Of a stretch of DNA of 24,028 nt, positions 7,413-14,713 are shown piece after piece. The translations under genes were made by a program, and so were the position numbers. This DNA comes from JACVRW01 sp040509755. Lineage in GTDB: Bacteria; Actinomycetota; Thermoleophilia; Solirubrobacterales; Thermoleophilaceae. Each line of letters begins with the position of its first letter. Position 1 is the first letter of the stretch. The stretch is taken from contig JBEVKF010000030.1 in assembly GCA_040509755.1 (NCBI GenBank), positions 1 to 24,028 of the forward strand, in the 5' to 3' direction. The notes under the pieces were generated by a model that saw only the letters and a program-made list of their open reading frames with translations, had not been told where the DNA came from and ran no database searches.

Positions 7413-8291
7413 TCAGCGCAGCTCCGGAGCCCCTGCGGCGGCGCCCATCCACCTGTTTGTGATCTCCTCGAGCTGGCCGCTCGACTCGAGCTTGTCGAGC
7501 GCCTGGTCGGCGCACGGCGTGAGCGTCGAGCCCTTCGCGAACAGCAGGCCGAACGAGTCGCCGCCGGGCGCGCTGAACTGGCCGACGATCTTCGACCCGG
7601 GCACCTGGGCGGCCGTGAGGTAAAAGGCCGTTGGCAGGTCGACGACGACGGCGTCCACCTGGTTCTGCTTGAGGGCCGTCACGACGTCGTTGGAGTCGTT
7701 GAAGACCTTGACCTCCTCCAGCGGATTGATCACCTGCTGCGCCGCGTCGAGGCTGGTGGTACCGATCTGGACGCCGATGGTCGCGTCCTCCAAATCGGCG
7801 AGCGTCTGCACGTTCGCCAGATCAGAGCCCTTCCCGACCACCACGGCTTGCGGCGCGACGTAATACGGCCGCGAGAAGTCGACGACCTTCTCGCGCGGCG
7901 GCGTTATCGAGATCTGGTTGATGTCGAAGTCGAAGTCCTTGGGCCCGGGGGCATAGGAGGAGTTGAAGGGAACGACCGTCCATTTGACGTCGGCCTTGTC
8001 GAACCCGAGCTCGTCGGCAACCGCATAGGCGACGGCGCTCTCGAAGCCCTTCCCGTTCGTGGGATCGTCGTCCTCGAAGTACGGAGGGAAGGCGGGCTTG
8101 TCGGTGCCCACGGTCAGCGTGCCCGGCGACTGCGTCTCGAGTTGATCCTTGGCGCAGGCCGAGGCCTTCTCCTCGGTGGTGTTCGCGGACCCGCCGCCAT
8201 CGTCATCGTCGTCGTCCGAGCCGCAGGCGGCCAGCGCGAAGAGAGCGGCAACGATCAATGCGAGGGCGATGAGCCGGTAGCTCCGAAGCAT
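7413..8291 (-). CDS. Polar amino-acid ABC transporter, lipoprotein substrate-binding protein
   Basis: The ATG at 8291 is preceded by AAGGGG at proper distance and gives 292 residues. Residues 1-22 are a lipoprotein signal peptide ending in the lipobox LAAC, with Cys23 as the lipidated residue, followed by GSDDDDDDGGG, a polyacidic tether. The mature part is a family 3 solute-binding protein (SBP_bac_3): GTLTVGTDKPAFPPYF, GFESAVAYAVADELGF, FDFDINQISITPPREKVVDF and LEDATIGVQIGTTSLDAAQQ match the strand and ligand loops of this fold. It should bind a polar amino acid or an analogue outside the membrane and deliver it to the permease. It is the first gene of the operon and is divergent from the carbonic anhydrase gene. 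Confidence 0.94.
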   Translation of the reverse strand: MLRSYRLIALALIVAALFALAACGSDDDDDDGGGSANTTEEKASACAKDQLETQSPGTLTVGTDKPAFPPYFEDDDPTNGKGFESAVAYAVADELGFDKADVKWTVVPFNSSYAPGPKDFDFDINQISITPPREKVVDFSRPYYVAPQAVVVGKGSDLANVQTLADLEDATIGVQIGTTSLDAAQQVINPLEEVKVFNDSNDVVTALKQNQVDAVVVDLPTAFYLTAAQVPGSKIVGQFSAPGGDSFGLLFAKGSTLTPCADQALDKLESSGQLEEITNRWMGAAAGAPELR

Positions 8292-8303
8292 GCGAGTCCC
8301 CTT

Positions 8304-8331
8304 GGTAGTTCGCCGACGCCGCGAGACTACC
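8304..8331. promoter_or_regulatory. Inverted repeat over the ABC-operon promoter
   Basis: GGTAGTTCGC (8304-8313), a seven-base loop, and GCGA-g-ACTACC (8321-8331) form a ten-pair stem with one bulged base. On the minus strand TAGTCT (8324-8329) fits a TANNNT -10 box about 33 bases before the binding-protein ATG, so the repeat covers the -10 and start region. It could be an operator for the ABC operon or a short leader hairpin; no -35 box is convincing. Confidence 0.45.
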
Positions 8332-8356
8332 GGGACGGGTTCACGGCCCGAGCGGT

Positions 8357-8362
8357 TAGGGT
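8357..8362 (+). promoter_or_regulatory. Candidate -10 box of a leaderless carbonic anhydrase transcript
   Basis: TAGGGT at 8357-8362 lies eight bases before the GTG at 8371. The distance would place the transcription start at or next to the start codon. The same arrangement occurs before the genes at 592 and 21361. Confidence 0.45.
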
Positions 8363-8370
8363 GCCGTGGC

Positions 8371-8874
8371 GTGGGCGTGATCGACGACCTGCTCGCCAAC
8401 AACGAGGCCTACTCGGCCTCCCTGCCGGAACGGCATCTGGATGTCCGCCCCAGCCGCCGGCTGGCCATCGTCACGTGCATGGACGCGCGCCTCGACGTCT
8501 TCTCCGCGCTGGGCCTGAGCTACGGCGAGGTGCACATCCTCCGCAACGCCGGCGGGGTCATCACCGATGACGTGATCCGCTCGCTGGCGGTCTCCCAGCG
8601 GCGGCTGGGCACGCGCGGCGTGATGCTCATCCACCACACCAATTGCGGCATGCAGACGCTCACCGACGACGGGTTTCGAGCCGAGCTGCAGGAGGCGACG
8701 GGCGTGGCGCCCTCGTTCGCCATCGAGTCGTTCTCCGACCTCGATTCGGCCGTGCGCCAATCCATCCTGCGCGTCCGTCGCTCGGACTTCCTGCTGCACC
8801 GCGACATGGTTCGCGGCTTCGTATATGACGTGGACACTCACGCGCTGCGCGAGATCCTCGTCGACGCCGCTTAA
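8371..8874 (+). CDS. Beta-class carbonic anhydrase (short, mycobacterial Rv1284-like type)
   Basis: This protein of about 167 residues carries the beta-carbonic anhydrase zinc motifs: CMDAR (Cys with its Asp-Arg dyad) and HHTNCGM, giving the Cys-His-Cys zinc site (HxxC). HILRNAGG between them is also conserved. It should interconvert CO2 and bicarbonate in the cytoplasm. The length is that of the short family that includes Rv1284. The frame is open to 8290, but that part overlaps the divergent binding-protein start. GTG codons at 8371 and 8377 are the likely starts; 8371 fits a leaderless transcript from the TAGGGT box. It lies 32 bases before the PLP enzyme on the same strand and may be co-transcribed with it. 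Confidence 0.93.
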   Translation: MGVIDDLLANNEAYSASLPERHLDVRPSRRLAIVTCMDARLDVFSALGLSYGEVHILRNAGGVITDDVIRSLAVSQRRLGTRGVMLIHHTNCGMQTLTDDGFRAELQEATGVAPSFAIESFSDLDSAVRQSILRVRRSDFLLHRDMVRGFVYDVDTHALREILVDAA

Positions 8875-8906
8875 AGCCCGGCGCCGCGGCGACCGATTAC
8901 CTCCGT

Positions 8907-10235
8907 ATGGATCTTCGTGCGGCCGGCGCGAGGCGGAGCCCAGGTGCCGATTCAGTCCGAGCCGCGAAACCCAACCGCCCATGGATCGATCATTGGATTG
9001 AGACCTGTCGAGAACTCTCGGCCCTCAAGGTCTCGCATCCGATGATGGACGCGGTCATCGACGAGGTCGACGGCCGCATGATCCGGATCGGCGACAAGTG
9101 GCTGGCCGACTTCGCCTCCTGCAACTACCTGGGCTTCGACCTCGACCGCGAGATCATCGACGCGATCCCCGCCTATCTCGACGCATGGGGCACCCATCCC
9201 AGCTGGTCGCGCCTGCTGGGCAGTCCGGTCCTCTACGAGCAGATCGAGGAGCGCCTCACGGAGCTGCTCGGCTGCGAGGACTCATTGGTGCTGCCCACGA
9301 TCACTCACATTCATACGGCCGTGATCCCGCTGCTGGCCGCCTCGGGGACCATCTTCCTCGACTCGCGCGCCCACAAGACGATCTACGACGGCTGCCAGGT
9401 CGCGCGCGCGCGTGGAGCGGCGGTCCGGCGTGTTCGCGTCGAGGACCCCGATCACCTGGCTGAGCTACTGCGCGCGGAGCGCGATCCGACCCGGCTCGTC
9501 TGCATGGATGGCGTAAACAGCATGACCGGCAACGCGCCCGACATCCGCGCCTTCGCCGAGGTTGCTCGGCGCTATGGAGCTCTGCTCTACGTCGATGACG
9601 CACACGGGTTCGGCGTAATCGGCGAACGCAGTCTGGACGAGTCGTGCGACTACGGGGTTCGCGGCAACAGCGTGATCCGGCACTGCGGCGAGACCTACGA
9701 CGACATTGTGCTGGTGGCCGGCTTCTCAAAGGCCTACTCCTCGCTGCTGGCCTTCATCGCGTGTCCCACCGAGGTGAAGGACATGCTCAAGGTCGCCGCC
9801 TCGCCCTACCTCTACTCGGGGCCATCGCCGGTGGCGTCGCTGGCCACGGTGCTAACCGGCTTCGATGTGAACGAGCAGCGCGGCGACGAGCTCCGGCGCA
9901 CGCTTTTCGAGCGCACCGGGCGGGTGCTCGACTGCCTCGAGCGGCTCAACGTGCACACGCCCAACCGCTCCGGCTTTCCGATCATCGAGATCCCGCTTCG
10001 CGACCACCGCCGCGTCGATGCCGCGGGCCGGATGCTGTTCGAGCATGGGGTCTACGTCACCCTGGCGGCCTACCCGCTCGTCCCCAAGGAGGAGGTCGGG
10101 TTTCGCGTACAGGTCACCGCGCTCAACACCGACAGCGAGATTGACAGCCTGATGGAGGCCCTGGAGGAGCTCGCCGAGCGTGGCGAGCTGCGCACTTGTG
10201 ACGAGGCCGAGGCGGCGATGGAACGCGCGGCATGA
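8907..10235 (+). CDS. Alpha-oxoamine-synthase-family PLP enzyme (BioF/KBL/SPT/CqsA-like)
   Basis: The 442-residue protein is a fold-type I PLP enzyme with the layout of alpha-oxoamine synthases. It has FASCNYLGFD near residue 72, SRLLGSPVLYEQIEERL, His156 in DSRAHKTIYDG (PLP stacking), Asp230 and His233 in DDAHGFG, and the Schiff-base Lys275 in GFSKAYSS. Known members join an amino acid to an acyl-CoA with loss of CO2 (BioF, KBL, ALAS, serine palmitoyltransferase, the autoinducer synthase CqsA). The usual glycine-rich stretch after the Lys (as in GGYxxG) is replaced by SSLLAFIACP, so it belongs to a divergent branch and its substrates are unknown. The next gene starts one base after its stop, so it is tightly coupled to a membrane GGDEF-EAL protein. 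Confidence 0.85.
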   Translation: MDLRAAGARRSPGADSVRAAKPNRPWIDHWIETCRELSALKVSHPMMDAVIDEVDGRMIRIGDKWLADFASCNYLGFDLDREIIDAIPAYLDAWGTHPSWSRLLGSPVLYEQIEERLTELLGCEDSLVLPTITHIHTAVIPLLAASGTIFLDSRAHKTIYDGCQVARARGAAVRRVRVEDPDHLAELLRAERDPTRLVCMDGVNSMTGNAPDIRAFAEVARRYGALLYVDDAHGFGVIGERSLDESCDYGVRGNSVIRHCGETYDDIVLVAGFSKAYSSLLAFIACPTEVKDMLKVAASPYLYSGPSPVASLATVLTGFDVNEQRGDELRRTLFERTGRVLDCLERLNVHTPNRSGFPIIEIPLRDHRRVDAAGRMLFEHGVYVTLAAYPLVPKEEVGFRVQVTALNTDSEIDSLMEALEELAERGELRTCDEAEAAMERAA

Positions 10236-10236
10236 G

Positions 10237-13200
10237 ATGAAGGCGCTAGCCGCGCGTCTGCGGGCCGTCCCGCTCTGGCAGTCCTACCTGATCGGCGCCG
10301 CCATCGTCCTCGCGCTCTTCGTGTTCGTTCCGCCGTTCGCCGGCAGCGGGCCGGTTTTCAACCTCTTTGGGCTGTCCCCGGTCGTGGCGATCCTCTTCGG
10401 GGTCCATCGCTACAAGCCCGCGTCGCGGGCCCCGTGGCTGTGGTTTGCCTTCGGCTTCGCGCTCTTCTGGCTCGGCGATCTTTACACCTACAGCTACCCG
10501 CGGCTGTTGGGCAAGGAGGTGGGCTTCCCGTCGATCGGCGACGGGTTCTACCTGTTCGTGTACCCGGCGCTGATGGCCGGCCTCGTGATCCTGATCCGCC
10601 GCCGTAACCCCGAGAGGGATCGTGCCGCCGCGATCGACTCGTTGATCATGAGCCTCGGGCTCGCGCTGCTGTCCTGGGTCCTGCTGATCCAGCCCTACGT
10701 CCACGAGGACACGCTCTCGCTGAGCGCGAAGGTAGTCTCGATCGCCTACCCGCTCGGTGACATCCTGCTGCTGGCGGCGGCGATCCGGCTCGCGGTCGAC
10801 TCCGGCAAGCGCCTGCCGGCCTTCTACCTCATGGTCGGGGCGATCATCGCGCTGCTCGCGACCGACTTCGCCTACGGGCTCGTGACGCTCGAGGGCGCGT
10901 ACGACAACCAGGTCTGGCTCGACGTGGGCTGGATCAGCTTCTACGTACTCTGGGGCGCTGCCGCGCTGCATCCCTCCATGCGCGAGCTCCAGCACGCCGC
11001 CCCGGAGCGGCGTGAGACGAGGCTCACCCCGGCGCGGCTTGTACTGCTCACGATCGCGTCGCTGATGGCGCCGATCGTGGGACTCGTCAACGATCCGGGA
11101 GGCGAGCGCTTCGTCAGCGACGCCGCCGCGATCCTGCTCTTCGCTCTGGTGGTCACCCGAATGGCCGGCCTGGTGCGCCAGCAGGAGCGCTCGGTCGACC
11201 GAGAACGCATCCTCAGCGCGGCGGGTGCCGAGCTCGTGGCCGCGACCAGCCGCGACCAGATCTACCAAGCCGCGCTCGGCGCGGTGCGTGCGCTTGCCGG
11301 AGACAGTCCGGCTCGTCTCTGCCTGATCGAGGACGGCCAGGTGGTGGTGGCCGCCGCCGCCGGCGATCGCGACGGCGCGGGAGACGGCTGGTCGGTTCGG
11401 TCAAGCACCGCCACGTCACTGATCGCCCTCGCCAAGGGCACCGATGCGGCCGCGAGCGTCTCCTCCGAGGGGCGCGAGGATCTTCGCCTGCCCGCGACGG
11501 CTGAGCGGGCCTTTGTGCTCGGCCTCTCGGTTCGCACCGAGACGCGCGGGTTGCTGGTCATCGCCACCGAGACGACCTCACGAGCCCTGCGCGGCAGCTT
11601 CGATGCGCTCGCGACCGAGGTCTCGCTTGCGCTCGAGAGCGCGGCCCTGACCGAGGAGGTCCACCGCCGCCGCGGCGAAGCTCGCTTCTCGTCGCTCGTG
11701 CAGCATGCAAGCGACCTCATCACAGTGCTGGACGCCGGGGCAACGGTCGTCTATCAGAGCCCTTCGATAGAGCGTGTCCTCGGCTACCGCTCCGACGAGA
11801 TCGTCGGCACGCGCTTCGACCGGCTCCTCCACGCGGGCGAGGAGGGACGTCTCCCGCTCGTGCTTGCGGGCGGCACGGCCCTGGGCGGCCCCGAGACCGA
11901 GGTGCTCGAGTGCAAGCTGCGCCACCGCGACGGCAGCTTGCGCCACTTCGAGGTCCTCTACACCGACCTGCTCAACGACGAGAACGTGCGCGGCATAGTC
12001 CTGAACAGCCGCGACGTGAGCGAGCGCAAGGCGTTTGAGAGCCAGCTCGAGCACCAGGCCTTCCACGACTCCGTCACCGGGCTTCCCAACCGGGCGCTGT
12101 TCGTCGAGCGCGCTCGCCACGCGGTCGCCCGGATGCTGCGCGACCACAGCGGGCTGGCCGTCCTGTTCCTCGACCTCGACGACTTCAAGACGATCAATGA
12201 CAGCCTCGGCCACGCCGCCGGCGACTCGGTCCTCCTCGAGGTGGCCAAGCGCCTCGCCGCGAGCGTCCGCGCGGGCGACACCGCGGCCCGGTTCGGGGGC
12301 GACGAGTTCGCGATTCTGCTCGAGGACGTCTCCGGCGCACAGGAGGCGGCCGACACCGCCGAACGAATCCTCGAGTCGCTGGAGGATTCGGTGCGTATCG
12401 AGGGCATCGACCTGGTCGTCCGCTGCAGCCTCGGCATCGCCGTCGCCGAGGGCGAGGTCGCCATCGACGCCGATGAGCTGATCCGAAACGCGGACGCCTC
12501 GATGTACATCGCAAAGCGCGAGGGCAAGGGCGGCTACCGCTTGTTCGAGCCGGCCATGCACGAGGGCGTGCTCGAACGGCTCGAGCTGCGCGCGGATCTC
12601 CAGCGGGCCATGACGTCGGGGCAGCTCGAGCTGAACTACCAGCCGGTGGTCCGCCTGTCGGACTGCGGAGTCACCGGCGTGGAGGCACTGCTGCGCTGGC
12701 GCCACCCCGAGCGCGGCCTGATACCCCCGGACGTGTTCATTACGCTCGCCGAGGAGATGGGCCTGATCGTGCCGATCGGCCGCTGGGTGCTGCGCGAGGC
12801 CTGTCGCCAGGGCAGCGCGATCCAGGCGCTGATGCCCTCCGATCCGCCGCTCTCGATGAGCGTCAACCTCTCGGTGAAGCAGCTTCAGTACAGCGATATC
12901 GCCGCAGACGTTCGAGAGGCGCTCGCCGAGTCGGGACTGCCGGCGGGCACCCTCACGCTCGAGATAACTGAGACGGTGATGATGACCGACACCGAGCTAG
13001 GCGTACAGCGGCTCGATGAGCTCAAGGCACTCGGCGTCCGGCTCGCCATGGACGACTTCGGCACGGGGTACTCCTCACTCAGCTATCTCAGCCGCCTCCC
13101 GGTGGACGTGATCAAGATGGACCGCTCGTTCCTGAGTTCGGGGGCATCGCCCCAGCAGTCGGCCCTGGCCAGTGCCGTGGTCGCGCTCGGCGAAACGCTC

Positions 13201-13392
13201 CATCTCGACGTCGTGGCCGAGGGAATCGAGCTCCACGCCCAGTGGATCGGCCTGCGCGAGCTCGGCTGCGACCTTGGCCAGGGCTTCCTCTTCGCCCGCC
13301 CGATGGACGCTGAGGCGACGCTCGACTATCTGCGCGAGGCGGCCTCTGGGAACCGGTGTCCGGTCGCGCCCAGCTCGGCCGATGCACCATAG
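10237..13392 (+). CDS. Membrane GAF-PAS-GGDEF-EAL cyclic-di-GMP enzyme
   Basis: This 1051-residue protein begins with about ten membrane helices (residues ~1-320), then a GAF-like region (~330-460), a PAS domain (~480-600, with DLITVLDAGATVVYQSPS), GGDEF (~610-780) and EAL (~795-1035). The cyclase motif RFGGDEF is intact near 685-690, with the inhibitory RxxD site (RAGD) five residues before GGDEF. The phosphodiesterase residues are also intact: EALLRW near 815, the Asn in NLSVKQL, LEITE, DDFGTGYSSL near 937, the Lys in DVIKMD, and AEGIE. Both synthesis and breakdown of cyclic di-GMP are therefore possible, switched by the membrane, GAF or PAS input. The ATG at 10237 lies one base after the PLP-enzyme stop, and the end overlaps the MFS gene. 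The membrane domain matches no sensor family I can name securely. Confidence 0.95.
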   Translation: MKALAARLRAVPLWQSYLIGAAIVLALFVFVPPFAGSGPVFNLFGLSPVVAILFGVHRYKPASRAPWLWFAFGFALFWLGDLYTYSYPRLLGKEVGFPSIGDGFYLFVYPALMAGLVILIRRRNPERDRAAAIDSLIMSLGLALLSWVLLIQPYVHEDTLSLSAKVVSIAYPLGDILLLAAAIRLAVDSGKRLPAFYLMVGAIIALLATDFAYGLVTLEGAYDNQVWLDVGWISFYVLWGAAALHPSMRELQHAAPERRETRLTPARLVLLTIASLMAPIVGLVNDPGGERFVSDAAAILLFALVVTRMAGLVRQQERSVDRERILSAAGAELVAATSRDQIYQAALGAVRALAGDSPARLCLIEDGQVVVAAAAGDRDGAGDGWSVRSSTATSLIALAKGTDAAASVSSEGREDLRLPATAERAFVLGLSVRTETRGLLVIATETTSRALRGSFDALATEVSLALESAALTEEVHRRRGEARFSSLVQHASDLITVLDAGATVVYQSPSIERVLGYRSDEIVGTRFDRLLHAGEEGRLPLVLAGGTALGGPETEVLECKLRHRDGSLRHFEVLYTDLLNDENVRGIVLNSRDVSERKAFESQLEHQAFHDSVTGLPNRALFVERARHAVARMLRDHSGLAVLFLDLDDFKTINDSLGHAAGDSVLLEVAKRLAASVRAGDTAARFGGDEFAILLEDVSGAQEAADTAERILESLEDSVRIEGIDLVVRCSLGIAVAEGEVAIDADELIRNADASMYIAKREGKGGYRLFEPAMHEGVLERLELRADLQRAMTSGQLELNYQPVVRLSDCGVTGVEALLRWRHPERGLIPPDVFITLAEEMGLIVPIGRWVLREACRQGSAIQALMPSDPPLSMSVNLSVKQLQYSDIAADVREALAESGLPAGTLTLEITETVMMTDTELGVQRLDELKALGVRLAMDDFGTGYSSLSYLSRLPVDVIKMDRSFLSSGASPQQSALASAVVALGETLHLDVVAEGIELHAQWIGLRELGCDLGQGFLFARPMDAEATLDYLREAASGNRCPVAPSSADAP

Positions 13393-14692
13393 CTACGAAG
13401 GGCTCGACCGGCCCGGTGGCTTCAGCCGCGTTCGGCTCCTCGTCCCGCTGAAGCACCGCGACTTCCGCCTGTTGTGGAGCGGCATGTGCGCTTCTCTTCT
13501 CGGCGACGGCGTCTTCCTGGTCGCGATTGCCTGGCAGGTGTACGTCCTCTCGAACGCGCCCGCCGCGCTGGCCGTCGTGGGGATCGCGATGACCGTGCCC
13601 ACGATCGTCTTCCTGCTGGTCGGCGGCGTGGTGAGCGACCGCTTCGATCGCCGCCGCGTGATGCTGGCCGCCGACGTCGTTCGCGGCCTCGCCGTCGGGG
13701 GGATGGCGGCGCTCTCGCTGACCGGGGCGCTCGAGATCTGGCACATCGTGGGGCTCGTGGCGGTGTACGGCGCCGGCCAGGCTTTCTTCGCTCCCGCTTT
13801 CGACGCGATCGTGCCGGACATCCTGCCCGAGTCGGAGCTCCCGCAGGCGAACTCGCTCGACCAGTTCGTGCGCCCGCTTGCGCTGAGGCTCGCGGGCCCG
13901 GCCCTCGGCGGCGTGCTGATCGAGGTCGTGGGCGTGGGCTCGGCGTTCGCGCTCGACGCGATCTCGTTCGCGGTGTCCGGCGGCTGCCTGCTCGCGATGA
14001 CATCGCGGCCGCGCTTTGTGGCCTCACAGAACCCCTCGTTCATCAGCGACGTCAAGGCCGGCTTTGCCTTCGTGCGCAGCCGCGTATGGCTGTGGGGCAC
14101 CTTCGTGAGCGCCGCGTTCGCCTATCTGCTCTTCATGGGGCCGGTCGAGGTGCTGCTGCCCTACCTCGTCAAGAACGAGCTCAACGGGAGCGCGGCGGAC
14201 CTGGGCGCCGTCTTTGCGGCCGGCGGTATCGGGTCGCTCGGCTGTGCGGTCGTGATGGGACAGACCGGCTTGCCGCGGCGCGACATCACGTTCATGTACC
14301 TGGCCTGGACGCTGGCGACTGTCGCCGTGATCGGCTACGGGCTGGCCTCCGCGGTTTGGATGCTGATGCTCGCCAGCCTCGCCTTCAACGGGCTGGAGAC
14401 CGCGGGCACGATCGTCTGGGCGACGGTCAAGCAGCGACACGTGCCGCCCGAGCTGCTAGGCCGTGTGTCGAGCTTCGACTGGCTGATCTCGATCGGCCTG
14501 CTCCCGCTGTCGTTCGCGCTGACGGCGCCGGTGAGCGCGGCGATCGGCGCGCAGACCACGCTGGTCGTGGCGGGCGCGCTCGGCGCGGTCGTGACCTTTG
14601 CCGCGCTGCTGCTCCCGGGGATGCGGTCAGTCGAGGAGCGGGCAGTCGAGGAGCGCCCGCCGGCGCTCGTGTCCGGGTCTGCCGCCGGCTGA
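13382..14692 (+). CDS. MFS exporter (MFS_3/DHA3, EntS-like)
   Basis: The 436-residue protein has about twelve membrane helices. It opens with LKHRDFRLLWSGMCASLLGDGVF (as two short adjoining stretches), the typical start of EntS/MFS_3 exporters, with motif A seen as GVVSDRFDRRRVMLAADVVRG. DHA3 members export siderophores, macrolides or other small molecules by proton antiport. The ATG at 13382 lies inside the last codons of the GGDEF-EAL gene (11-base overlap), which implies translational coupling. An exporter after a PLP synthase and a signalling enzyme suggests that the operon product leaves the cell. It converges on the LuxR-type regulator with only 21 bases between them. Confidence 0.9.
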   Translation: MHHSYEGLDRPGGFSRVRLLVPLKHRDFRLLWSGMCASLLGDGVFLVAIAWQVYVLSNAPAALAVVGIAMTVPTIVFLLVGGVVSDRFDRRRVMLAADVVRGLAVGGMAALSLTGALEIWHIVGLVAVYGAGQAFFAPAFDAIVPDILPESELPQANSLDQFVRPLALRLAGPALGGVLIEVVGVGSAFALDAISFAVSGGCLLAMTSRPRFVASQNPSFISDVKAGFAFVRSRVWLWGTFVSAAFAYLLFMGPVEVLLPYLVKNELNGSAADLGAVFAAGGIGSLGCAVVMGQTGLPRRDITFMYLAWTLATVAVIGYGLASAVWMLMLASLAFNGLETAGTIVWATVKQRHVPPELLGRVSSFDWLISIGLLPLSFALTAPVSAAIGAQTTLVVAGALGAVVTFAALLLPGMRSVEERAVEERPPALVSGSAAG

Positions 14693-14713
14693 GCCGGCTG
14701 GCTGGGTCCTCAA

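Noticed and set aside
8180..8222. GAC/GAT-rich low-complexity run
   Set aside because: It encodes the acidic tether after the lipobox of the binding protein; it is common in actinobacterial lipoproteins and is not a repeat element.
10246..12705. Long minus-strand open frames opposite the GGDEF-EAL gene
   Set aside because: The plus strand encodes intact GGDEF and EAL domains; the antisense frames have shadow composition and no start signals.
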